Below are positions 7,794-18,575 of a stretch of 64,000 bases of DNA, piece by piece. The first letter of the stretch is position 1; every line of letters begins with the position of its first letter. The position numbers and the translations under genes were made by a program. The stretch comes from Caulobacter sp. UNC279MFTsu5.1 (GTDB lineage: Bacteria; Pseudomonadota; Alphaproteobacteria; Caulobacterales; Caulobacteraceae), in assembly GCF_900114015.1 (NCBI RefSeq), contig NZ_FORN01000024.1:1-64000 (forward strand). Direction: 5' to 3'. Below the pieces are notes generated by a model. The model was given only the letters and a program-made list of their open reading frames with translations. It had not been told where the DNA came from and searched no databases.

Positions 7794-9142
7794 GCCGGGG
7801 CTCTCCGGACAACACGGGCGGGCGGGATGGCGAACATGCCGATGATGAACCCGATATAGAGGCTGATCGGCCAGGTCTCGACCGAGGTGATGGTCAGGCC
7901 CGCGCCGATGAGCAGGAAGACGCCCAGCATCGACAGGCTGTTGTCGAAGCCCAGCATGGGGTCGGGCTTGGCGGCGCGAACCACCTTGCCGATCTCCCAG
8001 TAGAGCCACAGGCTGAGCGGCGCGCCGAACTCGACGACGTACTTGAGCAGGACGTTGTGCGGCTCGACCCAATGGGCGCCGCCTACGGCGAAGGGCTCGC
8101 CCAGCGTGCTGCCCGCGCTGCCCAGGCCGTAGCCGGAGAACAGGCCGATCGGATAGGTGCTGAACAGCGTCGCCATGGCTTCGTAGCTGATCGAGCGCGA
8201 GGTGAAGCGGTAGTCGCTGAAGATCGCCTGCTCAAGCTGCGAGAAATAGCCGGCGAAGATGCCGACGGCCATGATCGCCGCGCCGGCGGTCAGGACGCCG
8301 ACCCGTATCAGCGGATGCTTGCCCGACCGCGAGATCTGCACGCAGGCCAGCGCCGCGGCGATGATCATGAAGGTCCGCGTGAAGGACGCGTAGATGCCCA
8401 GGGCGCCGATGGCGATCAGGATCGCCGAGCGGCCCCAGGCCAGCGGGTTGGGCGCCTGCTTGATCGTCAGGGCGATGATGATCAGCAGAGTGCCGGTCAT
8501 GCCGACGTGGAAGCCCGACGATAGGATCGAGATGGCGCGCTGGTAGTCGCCGATCTTGTTGGCGTACTCCTGCGCGGACTGGGCGTCGAGCATCTGCTTG
8601 TCGAACGCCGTGAACCCGAAGAGCCACTGCTTGACCGCGTAGAGCGCGACGACCACGCAGACGCCGGTGATGATCCAGAGGACGATGTTCCGGTCGCGGC
8701 GGCGCACGCTGTAGCCGATGCAGATCGCCAGCAGCCAGAGGATCGACTTGCGGAAGCCCTGGTAGGTGGCCGTCAGCGGCACGTCGTGCGTCCAGAACGC
8801 GATGTTCAGCACCGACAGGGCCAGGAGGCCCAGGATCAGGAACTTCAGCGTCCGCAGGCCCGGCTTGAACAGCGACCAGAGAAACATCGCCAGCATGATC
8901 ATGTCGGTCCCGCCCATCAGGACGCGACCGAGCGGCTGGGAGACGCCGCGCACCGCCGAGAACATCGGCATGGCGATGATCAGGGTGCAGACGATGACGC
9001 CATAGCGCCATGCGCCGGCGGGATTCAGGTCGGACGATTGCGACGGCCCCTGACCCGGCGGCCGAGGCCCCGGGCGCCGCCGGACGGGCGTCTCGGAGAC
9101 GGGCGCGAGGGTTTCCGGGATCGGGGGCGTTGCGTCGGTCAT
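7790..9142 (-). CDS. O-antigen polymerase/ligase family membrane protein
   Basis: A 450-residue polytopic protein with roughly ten or more hydrophobic helices from about residue 45 to the C-terminus, preceded by a proline- and arginine-rich cytoplasmic tail. A larger loop of about 70 residues late in the sequence (around SGYGLGSAGSTLGEPF ... AHWVEPHNVLLKY) fits the O-antigen ligase/polymerase (Wzy/WaaL) superfamily, where HN or H residues in this loop are typical. It could polymerise repeat units or ligate the glycan to lipid A; sequence alone does not separate these. ATG 9142 was chosen because it overlaps the upstream stop by 4 bases, matching the coupling throughout this operon. Confidence 0.82.
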   Translation of the reverse strand: MTDATPPIPETLAPVSETPVRRRPGPRPPGQGPSQSSDLNPAGAWRYGVIVCTLIIAMPMFSAVRGVSQPLGRVLMGGTDMIMLAMFLWSLFKPGLRTLKFLILGLLALSVLNIAFWTHDVPLTATYQGFRKSILWLLAICIGYSVRRRDRNIVLWIITGVCVVVALYAVKQWLFGFTAFDKQMLDAQSAQEYANKIGDYQRAISILSSGFHVGMTGTLLIIIALTIKQAPNPLAWGRSAILIAIGALGIYASFTRTFMIIAAALACVQISRSGKHPLIRVGVLTAGAAIMAVGIFAGYFSQLEQAIFSDYRFTSRSISYEAMATLFSTYPIGLFSGYGLGSAGSTLGEPFAVGGAHWVEPHNVLLKYVVEFGAPLSLWLYWEIGKVVRAAKPDPMLGFDNSLSMLGVFLLIGAGLTITSVETWPISLYIGFIIGMFAIPPARVVRRAPA

Positions 9143-10253
9143 CGCGCGGGTTCCGTGGCGGCCAGGCACAGGGCCTCATACTCCGACAGGATGTCCGACC
9201 AAAGGAAGGCCGTTTCGAAGCGGTGGCGCGCGGCCGCGCGGGCCTGGTCCAGTCGCTCGCCGCCCGCCTCGATCTCGTCGAAGCACCGGGCGCAGGCGTC
9301 CTTGTCCGGGAAGTACCACTGCTCAGACCCGGCGACCCAGCGGTTGTAGGGATTGTCGTGGCCGACGATCGCGTTGCCGGCGCCCAGGGCCTCGACCAGC
9401 GAGGGGTTGGTGCCGCCGACGCTGTGGCCGTGGCAGTAGGCGGCGGCGTGGAACCGCAGGGCCCGCACGACAGCGGCGTCGTAGATGGCGCCCGGGAACA
9501 TCACCTTGCCCTCGCCGGCCTTGAGGACGGCGGCGTGGTAGGGGTTCTTGTCGGGCTCGAGCTTGCCCAGGCAGACGAATTGCAGGTCGCGCTCGCGGGC
9601 CGCGAAGGCCTCGATCATCGGCAGGATGTTGTTCTCCGGTTCGATCCGCCCGATCGAGATCAGGTAGCGGCCGGGCTTGAGCCCCCGCGCCTTGACCGGC
9701 TCCTCGGACGCGGCGGTCACCGCGTCGGCGCCGTACGGGATCATGACGATGTCGCGCTTGCCGCGCCGCCGCGATAGGTGACGCTCGATCTCCGGGTGGT
9801 CGGCGATCAGCTTGCTGGAGGTGAGCGCTCCGATCCATTCGTTGAGGTACAGCCAGATCCGGCCGTGCCAGGGCCACTTGGCGCGCTTCCACTCGATGCC
9901 GTCCATGTTGGTCAACACCGGATGGCCGCCCAAGCGCAGCAGGGCGCTGAAGATGGCGGTGTTGTAGCCCAGCACCAGCATCACGCCTTCGGACCGCATG
10001 GCGTGCATCACGCACTTCCAGTCGAACTTCATGGTGCCCGTCGCGCCGGAATCGGCGACATAGGTCACCCGGCGCACACCTTGCCATTCGTCAACGACGG
10101 GTCCCGGCGGGCCGTCGTCGACCTGGCAGTAGACCGTCACCTCCCACCCCTTGGCGACCATGTGCAGGGCGAACTTCTCGGCGAACGTCTCGAAGCCGCC
10201 GTGACCGGCGGGGACGCCCCGGGTGCCTAGGATGGAAAGCTTGCGCACCTTGC

Positions 10254-10257
<4 letters not shown>
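9139..10257 (-). CDS. Glycosyltransferase family 4 with DUF1972 N-domain, rhamnosyltransferase-like
   Basis: A 372-residue GT-B retaining glycosyltransferase. The N-terminus [18 protein letters not shown] is the hallmark of the DUF1972 domain, common in rhamnosyltransferases and first-sugar transferases of polysaccharide loci. The C-terminal GT4 region has [13 protein letters not shown] and [17 protein letters not shown], the E-x7-E-type nucleotide-binding segment. Its start overlaps the stop of rfbA by 4 bases. Being next to the dTDP-rhamnose genes suggests rhamnose transfer, which is an inference. No membrane segment is predicted. Confidence 0.88.
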
Positions 10258-11137
<880 letters not shown>

Positions 11138-11141
<4 letters not shown>

Positions 11142-12040
11142 GACGCAACGCTCCTGTTCGAAAGCTCTTCAACGATCTCGGCGACGGCGCCCCGCCACGG
11201 GCGGGGTTCGACACCGTAGTCGGCGGTGATCTTGGTGGTGGAAAGTCGGGAATTGGCCGGCCGTCGGGCCGGCGTCGGATAGTCGGCGGTCGTGATCGGC
11301 GTCACCTCGGCGGACGCGCCGCCGCGGCGAGCGCTTTGCGCGAAGATCTCCTCGGCCAGGCCGCTCCAGCTGGTCTCGCCGGCGTTCACGAAGTGATAGA
11401 CGCCGGTCGGCGCGTCGGGATCGGCGATCATCCGCAGCGTTATGGTCGCCAACGCCTGCGCGATGTCGCGCGCCGAGGTCGGGCAGCCAAACTGGTCGGC
11501 CACGACCGAGATCCGGTCGCGATCGCCAGCCAGGCGCAGCATCGTCTTGAGGAAGTTGCCGCGATGGGGGCTCAGCACCCAGGCCGTGCGGACGACCACC
11601 GAACGCGGATTGCCCGACCGTACGGCCAGTTCGCCCGCCAGCTTGCTGGCCCCGTAGACGCCCAGGGGCGCCACCGGGGCGTCCTCGGCGTTGAACCCGT
11701 CGCCCTGGCCGTCGAAGACATAGTCCGTCGAGACGTGCACCAGGGGAATGCTCGCCGCCTTCGTCGCCTCGGCCAGCAGGGCCGGCGCCAGGGCGTTGGC
11801 GGCGAACGCAGCGCCGACCTCGGTCTCGGCCCGGTCGACGGCGGTGTAGGCGGCGGGGTTGATCACCGCCGCCACCTTGTGGGCGGCGAACCAGGCCGTG
11901 ACGCTGGCCGCATCGGTCAGGTCCAGCTCGGCCCGGCTGGGCGCCAGGATCGTCACGCCCGCTGGCCAGGCGTGAGCGATCAGCTCGGCGCCGACCTGGC
12001 CGGCGCCGCCGGTGACCAGGATCGCGATCGGATCAGCCAT
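11138..12040 (-). CDS. rfbD: dTDP-4-dehydrorhamnose reductase
   Basis: Last step of dTDP-L-rhamnose synthesis: NAD(P)H reduction of dTDP-4-keto-rhamnose. The 300-residue SDR shows [11 protein letters not shown] near the N-terminus, STDYVFDG, and YGASKLAGE with the catalytic Tyr/Lys. ATG 12040 was chosen over an ATG 11 codons upstream because it gives the family-typical distance to the Rossmann glycine motif. It overlaps the 3' end of rfbB by 8 bases, showing translational coupling. Confidence 0.94.
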
Positions 12041-13085
12041 GGCCGCGCCGGGCCGTGGCGTCGCGCTCGTCAAGGATCGCCTGCCACCAGGGCTGATTGG
12101 TCAGGTACCAGTTCACGGTCCGCTCGATGCCCTGCTCGAAGGTCACCGACGGGGTCCAGTCCAGCTCCGCGCGGATCTTCGTCGCGTCGATGGCGTAGCG
12201 CTGATCGTGGCCCGGACGATCCTTCACGAAGGTGATCTGGTCGGCGTAGGACTTGCCGTCGGCGCGCGGCGACAGGCGGTCGAGCGTGCTGGTGATGGCC
12301 TTGACCACGTCCAGGTTCTTGCGCTCGGAATTGCCGCCGATGTTGTAGGTCTCCAGCGGCACGCCGCGCTCGAAGACTGCCTGCAGCGCGCTGGCGTGAT
12401 CCTCGACGAACAGCCAGTCGCGGACGTTGGAGCCGTCGCCATAGACCGGCAGCGGCTCGCCCGAAAGCGCCTTGAGGATCACCAGCGGGATCAGCTTTTC
12501 GGGGAAGTGATACGGCCCGTAGTTGTTGGAGCAGTTGGTCACCAGCACCGGCAGGCCGTAGGTGTGGCCCCAGGCGCGCACGAGGTGGTCGGACGAAGCC
12601 TTCGAGGCCGAATAGGGCGAACGCGGATCATAGGGCGTGGTCTCGGTGAAGAAACCTTCCTCGCCCAGCGAGCCGAACACCTCGTCGGTGGAGATGTGGT
12701 GGAAGCGGAACGCCGCCTTTTCGTCGGCTTCCAGTCCGTTCCAATAGGCCAGCGCCTGGTGCAGCAGGTTGAAGGTGCCGACGACGTTGGTTTGGATGAA
12801 CTCCCCAGGTCCGTCGATCGAGCGATCCACGTGGCTCTCGGCGGCCAGGTGGGCGATGACCTGCGGCCTGAACGTGCGCAGCGCCTCGGCGACAGCCTGC
12901 GGATCGGCGATGTCGGCCTGGACAAAACGATAGCGCGGGCTGTCGGAGACCGGGCTCAGGGAGGCCAGGACACCGGCATAGGTCAGCTTGTCATAGACCA
13001 ATACCTCGTGATCGCTCTCGGTGATCAGACGTCGAACCAAGGCCGAACCGATGAAGCCGGCGCCGCCGGTGATCAGAATGCGCAA
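12033..13085 (-). CDS. rfbB: dTDP-glucose 4,6-dehydratase
   Basis: Second step of dTDP-rhamnose synthesis: NAD+-dependent conversion of dTDP-glucose to dTDP-4-keto-6-deoxyglucose. The 350-residue protein has [15 protein letters not shown] at the N-terminus, [13 protein letters not shown] (the dehydratase signature), [12 protein letters not shown] with the catalytic Asp-Glu, and [10 protein letters not shown] with the Tyr-x3-Lys pair. Length is standard. It begins about 30 bases after the rfbC stop and overlaps rfbD. Confidence 0.96.
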   Translation of the reverse strand: MRILITGGAGFIGSALVRRLITESDHEVLVYDKLTYAGVLASLSPVSDSPRYRFVQADIADPQAVAEALRTFRPQVIAHLAAESHVDRSIDGPGEFIQTNVVGTFNLLHQALAYWNGLEADEKAAFRFHHISTDEVFGSLGEEGFFTETTPYDPRSPYSASKASSDHLVRAWGHTYGLPVLVTNCSNNYGPYHFPEKLIPLVILKALSGEPLPVYGDGSNVRDWLFVEDHASALQAVFERGVPLETYNIGGNSERKNLDVVKAITSTLDRLSPRADGKSYADQITFVKDRPGHDQRYAIDATKIRAELDWTPSVTFEQGIERTVNWYLTNQPWWQAILDERDATARRGHG

Positions 13086-13116
13086 TTACCAATCTCCACT
13101 TCGAACCTAGACGGAA

Positions 13117-13686
13117 CTAGGCCTCGCTCATTTTCAGGGGGTTGCCGTCGTATTCGAACGGACTGTCGAACTCCGCAAGCAGCGGCAGCGCCTGGTCCTT
13201 GGCCGAGAGCGTCGCGCCCTGGGCCGGCAGCGGCCAATCGATGTTCAGCGCCGGATCGTTCCAGACGATTCCGCCGTCGTGCTCCGGGGAATAGACGTCC
13301 GAGACCTTGTAGGCCACCTCCGTATCATCCTCGAGCGTGACGAAGGCGTGACCAAATCCGATCGGCACGAACAGCTGATGACCGTTCTGCGCGCTCAGTT
13401 CCGCACAGACGTGACGCCCGTAGGTCGGGGACCCTTTTCGCAAGTCGATGGCATAATCGAGGATTCTACCTTTAGTGCAGCGAACGAGCTTGGCCTGGGC
13501 ATGCGGCGGTCGTTGGAAATGGATGCCGCGGATGGTTCCGGAATACTTCGAATAGGACTGATTGTCCTGAACAAACGTAGAATCGATGCCCAAGGCAATC
13601 ATTTTCGGCGCGTTGTAAGTTTCTGAAAACCATCCTCGATCATCTTCAAACCGACGAGTTTTAATTACACACACGCCAAGCGTCAT
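13117..13686 (-). CDS. rfbC: dTDP-4-dehydrorhamnose 3,5-epimerase
   Basis: Third enzyme of dTDP-rhamnose synthesis, a cupin that epimerises C3 and C5. With the ATG at 13686 it has 189 residues, close to the usual RmlC length; RFEDDRGWFSETYN and TIRGIHFQRPPHAQAKLV contain the dRG-F-E and catalytic His56 motifs, and FVPIGFGHAF is the C-terminal active-site stretch. A start 17 codons upstream (13737) is possible, but GGGACG stands ahead of 13686. It is the first gene of the leftward operon. Its codons are clearly less GC-rich than those of rfbB and the genes after it, which hints at a different origin. Confidence 0.93.
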   Translation of the reverse strand: MTLGVCVIKTRRFEDDRGWFSETYNAPKMIALGIDSTFVQDNQSYSKYSGTIRGIHFQRPPHAQAKLVRCTKGRILDYAIDLRKGSPTYGRHVCAELSAQNGHQLFVPIGFGHAFVTLEDDTEVAYKVSDVYSPEHDGGIVWNDPALNIDWPLPAQGATLSAKDQALPLLAEFDSPFEYDGNPLKMSEA

Positions 13687-14054
13687 ATTTTCGTCCCATA
13701 TCTTAACGGTGGTCGGCCGCCGCTCGCCGCATTGCATTGCAACATCGGCGTTATTGGGTCAAGCGGCGGCATGAACGGGTGGATTTTGAGACTTGAATTG
13801 TCTAATCACGCCTCAGAATCAATGACAGAACCGCGAAACTTGCGGCATTTGGGGTTATTTTCATGAGGCTGCGGCTCTTCCGTGGAAATATAGGGCGAGA
13901 CAGGCCGCACGCGGAGCGTCCCATCTAAGCTTGAGCATTGGGCATTGCGGCGCTTGGCGCGGCGACGCCTTTCGATATTTCCCTCAAACCAACCTTGACC
14001 TAGGCAGTTGAAAATCCATCGCCCGGAGACGGCGACGGACGCGGAGCAAGCATC
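13687..14054. other. Divergent promoter region between rfbC and galE
   Basis: This 368-base gap separates the leftward rfb operon from rightward galE. It is less GC-rich than its surroundings. A TTGACC at 13995-14000 could be a -35 for galE, but the sequence 17 bases on is a poor -10. No gene, terminator or strong palindrome stands out. The longest small frames are about 20 codons and not credible. Confidence 0.5.
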
Positions 14055-15044
14055 TTGGGCGAAACCATCCTCGTGGCGGGCGGCGCGGGCTATATCGGCG
14101 CGCACACCTGCCTTCGACTGGCCGAGGCCGGATACACCCCCGTGGTCTACGACAACCTGTCGAACGGCTGGGAAGCGTTCGTCCAGTGGGGTCCGCTGGA
14201 GGTCGGCGACATCCGCGACGCCGCTCGGCTGGACGCGGTGTTCGCCAGGCACCGGCCCGTGGCGGTCATCCACTTCGCCGCCTTCATCGAGGTCGGGTTC
14301 TCGATCGCCGATCCGGGCGCGTTCTACGAGAACAATGTCGGCGGAACCCTGACCCTGATCGAGGCGGCCCGCCGGGCCGGCGTCGACAAGCTGGTGTTCT
14401 CCTCGACCTGCGCGACCTATGGCGCTCCGGTCTATGTGCCGATGGACGAAAAGCACCCGCAGGCCCCGCTGAATCCCTATGGCCGCAGCAAGCTGATGGT
14501 CGAGCAGATCCTTGAGGACCTGGCCCGCCACAAGGGCTTCCGCTCGGTCGCCCTGCGCTATTTCAACGCCGCCGGCGCCGATCCCGAGGGTCGGATCGGC
14601 GAGAAGCACGAGCCCGAGACCCACGCCATCCCGCTGGCCATCGCCGCCGCCCGGGGCGAACGCGACAAGTTCATGCTGTTCGGCGGCGACTACGACACCC
14701 GCGACGGGACCTGCGTGCGCGATTACATCCACGTGCTGGACCTGGCCGACGCCCACGTCCTGGCGCTGAAGTGGCTGCTGGACGGCAAGGACAGCGCCGT
14801 CTTCAACCTGGGCACGGGCGCGGGCACCACGGTGCGCGAGCTGGTCGGCGCCATCGAGCGGCGGTCCAACCGGCCGTTCCCGCTGGAGCTGGCCGGGCGC
14901 CGGGCCGGCGACGCTCCCAGCCTGGTGGCCGACAACCGCAAGGCCCGCGAGCAGCTGGGCTGGACGCCGCGCCACGATCTGGACGCCATCATCGAGCACG
15001 CCTGGGCCTGGCACGCCAACGGCGCGCTGGACCTCAAGCGCTGA
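14055..15044 (+). CDS. galE: UDP-glucose 4-epimerase
   Basis: Interconverts UDP-glucose and UDP-galactose for polysaccharide synthesis. This 329-residue SDR has GGAGYIGAHTCLRLAEAG, the FAAFIEVGFSIADP segment, SSTCATYG and the catalytic pair Tyr142/Lys146 in YGRSK, all GalE hallmarks. The start is a TTG at 14055; no ATG or GTG lies at a plausible position, and starting later would damage the Rossmann motif. A GGAG 10 bases upstream may serve as ribosome site. It is followed by a palindromic gap and then pgm, both acting on the glucose-phosphate pool. Confidence 0.92.
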   Translation: MGETILVAGGAGYIGAHTCLRLAEAGYTPVVYDNLSNGWEAFVQWGPLEVGDIRDAARLDAVFARHRPVAVIHFAAFIEVGFSIADPGAFYENNVGGTLTLIEAARRAGVDKLVFSSTCATYGAPVYVPMDEKHPQAPLNPYGRSKLMVEQILEDLARHKGFRSVALRYFNAAGADPEGRIGEKHEPETHAIPLAIAAARGERDKFMLFGGDYDTRDGTCVRDYIHVLDLADAHVLALKWLLDGKDSAVFNLGTGAGTTVRELVGAIERRSNRPFPLELAGRRAGDAPSLVADNRKAREQLGWTPRHDLDAIIEHAWAWHANGALDLKR

Positions 15045-15139
15045 TTGTTCCCAGGGCAAAAGCTTGGTTTCGACGCCGTCCCCCGTATCAACACTGACGC
15101 ATTTGGCGGCTACACACCGCCTCCGCCGGCCCACGACAG

Positions 15140-15158
15140 GCGGCGACATTGTCGCCGC
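15140..15158. repeat. Perfect 9-bp palindrome between galE and pgm
   Basis: GCGGCGACA (15140-15148), one T, then TGTCGCCGC (15150-15158). No T-run follows, so it could be a factor-dependent terminator for galE or an operator just ahead of pgm, which starts 25 bases downstream. Confidence 0.5.
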
Positions 15159-15183
15159 TCCGGGCAAGCCATAGGGTTTCGAC

Positions 15184-16821
<1,638 letters not shown>

Positions 16822-16933
16822 CCGCCGCCTGCGACACCATGCCCCGGAAGATGAACAACAGATAAACTGCTGGTTAAGGGTATGTCCGCACTTTTGAGGC
16901 TAGTCTGGTTTCATCAGAACCAAGGTTAGTCTC

Positions 16934-17143
16934 ATGGCTTGCTTCACCCTCCGCCCTTCGCGCCGCTCGGAATTCGATTCGTTGCTCGGCGAACTGGCCA
17001 CTCAGTTCCCCGCCGCGCATGTCGAGGCCGCCCACAACGACAACTGGGCGTCCTACCGTGTCGACATCTCGTGCGACGCCCCCTGGGAAGGCGACCTGAC
17101 CGCCTGGCTGCAAAGCAAGCACGCCGACTGCCCGCGCACCTAA
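16934..17143 (+). CDS. Small hypothetical protein, 69 residues
   Basis: A soluble, mildly acidic small protein beginning MACFTLRPSRRSEFDSLL with two Trp and two Cys in its second half. I do not recognise the family. Codon use is like that of neighbouring genes (mostly G/C third positions), which supports this frame over a frame-shifted open frame starting at 16939. AAGG stands 8 to 11 bases before the ATG. It is monocistronic, with the convergent S24-type gene ending 12 bases past its stop. Confidence 0.6.
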   Translation: MACFTLRPSRRSEFDSLLGELATQFPAAHVEAAHNDNWASYRVDISCDAPWEGDLTAWLQSKHADCPRT

Positions 17144-17154
17144 TCTAGCCTTCT

Positions 17155-17790
17155 TTACTGGCTGGCCCACAGGATGCGGGCGATCCACACCACCTCGGCC
17201 AGGTCCAGCGTCCGGTCCCGGCCGTCGCGGTTCAGCGAGGCCAGCTCGACGCTGCGGGCCGTGACCCGCGCCAGCTCCGCGATCAGCAATTCGCCGCCCG
17301 TGGTCCGCACCACCACCCGATCGCCCCGGCGCGGCTCGACCGACGGCGAGACCAGGACGCGGTCGCCGTCGCGGAAGACCGGGGCCAGGGCGTCGCCGGC
17401 GATCTCCAGGGCGTAGAGTCCATCTGCGTCCACGCCCGGCAAATCGATCTCGTCCCAGATCCCGCCGATCGGCGCGCCGGTTTCGTCGAACACGCCCTCC
17501 GCACTCGCCTGGGCGAAGCCGATCAGCGGCGCCGCCCGCGGGTTGGGCCTGGGCGACCGCTCGGTCAGGGCCGCGAACTCGGAGAACCCGACCCCCGTCG
17601 CCTCCAGCACCTTGGCCAGGCTCTCGGTCGACGGCCAGCGCGGCCGTGAATCGCCGTCGCCGCGCTTGGAGCGGTTGAAGCTGGTGGGGTCGAGGCCCGC
17701 CATCTTGGCCATGGCCGACGGACTCATGTCGAACCGCTTGGCCAGGGCGTCGATCGCGGTCCAGATTTCGGTGTGCGACAGAGACGACAT
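17155..17790 (-). CDS. HTH repressor with S24/LexA-like domain, catalytic residues substituted
   Basis: A 211-residue regulator. Residues about 8-68 form a helix-turn-helix (ALAKRFDMSPSAMAKMAGLD); residues 105-211 fit the LexA/S24 signal-peptidase fold and end in WIARILWASQ, typical of a common alphaproteobacterial family. In relatives the nucleophile lies in GDSM and the general base in AKEL; here these read GDAL (Ala134) and IAEL (Ala171), so self-cleavage appears lost. It may repress constitutively or respond to something else. ATG 17790 is preceded by CCAGGA; an ATG at 17802 is an alternative. It is divergent from the MerR gene, so it could share that control region. Confidence 0.82.
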   Translation of the reverse strand: MSSLSHTEIWTAIDALAKRFDMSPSAMAKMAGLDPTSFNRSKRGDGDSRPRWPSTESLAKVLEATGVGFSEFAALTERSPRPNPRAAPLIGFAQASAEGVFDETGAPIGGIWDEIDLPGVDADGLYALEIAGDALAPVFRDGDRVLVSPSVEPRRGDRVVVRTTGGELLIAELARVTARSVELASLNRDGRDRTLDLAEVVWIARILWASQ

Positions 17791-17872
17791 GGCTGGCTGC
17801 ATCCTGGCCGTGAACTCCGGAAAATATGCCTCCGACCTAGGAAAGTAAACCTAACCGCTGTCGAACAAGTTG

Positions 17873-17888
17873 ACGTTTACGTAAACGT
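17873..17888. promoter_or_regulatory. Perfect 16-bp palindromic operator, MerR (LiuR-like) type
   Basis: ACGTTTAC joined directly to GTAAACGT is a perfect palindrome between the divergent S24 and MerR genes. It overlaps one TTGACG by three bases and abuts a second TTGACG (17888-17893). A further GTAAAC half-site lies at 17845-17850. The sequence resembles palindromes described for MerR-family LiuR regulators of branched-chain acyl-CoA breakdown. Autoregulation of the MerR gene and control of the downstream acyl-CoA dehydrogenase is the simplest reading. Confidence 0.72.
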
Positions 17889-17916
17889 TGACGACGGATT
17901 GCCGCGCGCATATGGT
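17888..17916 (+). promoter_or_regulatory. Candidate promoter for the MerR gene
   Basis: TTGACG at 17888-17893, exactly 17 bases, then TATGGT at 17911-17916. The -35 touches the right arm of the palindrome at 17873-17888, so a bound regulator would directly affect it. An alternative -35 (TTGACG, 17870-17875) with the long spacing used by many MerR promoters lacks a good -10. Confidence 0.55.
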
Positions 17917-17975
17917 GATCGACGATAACCAACCGGCTCGGCCGCAGAAGTCGGGCCTGCCCAGGGAGGGTTCGA

Positions 17976-18458
17976 ATGTTGGCCGACCTGCGACGCCCGG
18001 AACGCACCTTTACGATCCGCCAGCTGTGCAACGAGTTCAAAGCCACGCCGCGCGCGCTGCGCTTCTATGAGGACAAGGGCCTGCTGACGCCGGCCCGCGA
18101 GGGCCTCAACCGCGTCTATTCCCACAAGGATCGCGTCCGCCTGCAGCTGATCCTGCGCGGCAAGCGCGTAGGCCTGTCGTTGTCGGAAATCCGCGAACTG
18201 CTGGACCTCTATGACGAGAACGACGGCGGCGCGGCCCAGATGGCCCGGTCGCTGAAGAAGTTCCGCGAGCGCGCCGCCGCGCTGGAGCAGCAGCGCGAGG
18301 ACATCGACGGCGCCCTGATCGAACTGCGCGAAGCCTGCGCCCGCCTGGAGAAGCGCCTGGCCGAGATCCGCCCCGACCTGCTGCCCCGCGCCGCCGACTA
18401 CGACCAGGTGTTGCGCGCCCGGCTCGATGGTCACGCAGATGCGGCCTTGGGCAAGTAA
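17976..18458 (+). CDS. MerR family transcriptional regulator
   Basis: A 160-residue DNA-binding protein. The winged helix at residues 11-80 (FTIRQLCNEF, PRALRFYEDKGLL, RVYSHKDRVRLQLI, GLSLSEIRELL) is the MerR signature, followed by a long coiled coil (about 90-140) for dimerisation. It lacks the cysteine set of metal sensors. Homologous regulators beside acyl-CoA dehydrogenase genes (LiuR type) control fatty or branched-chain acyl-CoA degradation; that role fits the gene 117 bases downstream. ATG 17976 follows a strong GGGAGGG ribosome site. A perfect palindrome lies about 90 bases upstream. Confidence 0.9.
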   Translation: MLADLRRPERTFTIRQLCNEFKATPRALRFYEDKGLLTPAREGLNRVYSHKDRVRLQLILRGKRVGLSLSEIRELLDLYDENDGGAAQMARSLKKFRERAAALEQQREDIDGALIELREACARLEKRLAEIRPDLLPRAADYDQVLRARLDGHADAALGK

Positions 18459-18527
18459 GCCCGACCCGACCAGCCCGCTCCGGCCGCTTCCTGCAAGACG
18501 GGGCGCGGGCGGAGCGCTTGTTTTCAG

Positions 18528-18557
18528 CCACCTCCCGATCTGCCACCTCCCGATCTG
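18528..18557. repeat. 15-bp tandem duplication ahead of the acyl-CoA dehydrogenase
   Basis: CCACCTCCCGATCTG occurs twice head to tail (18528-18542 and 18543-18557) in the gap between the MerR gene and the acyl-CoA dehydrogenase, 18 bases before the start codon. It looks like a recent duplication; it could alter leader length or spacing. Confidence 0.8.
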
Positions 18558-18575
18558 ACTGACCAGGACCGTTTC

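Noticed and set aside
16939-17148. Alternative 69-codon frame overlapping the small protein at 16934
   Set aside because: Its product is Pro/Arg/His-rich with poor codon use, while the 16934 frame has genome-like third positions and a better ribosome site.
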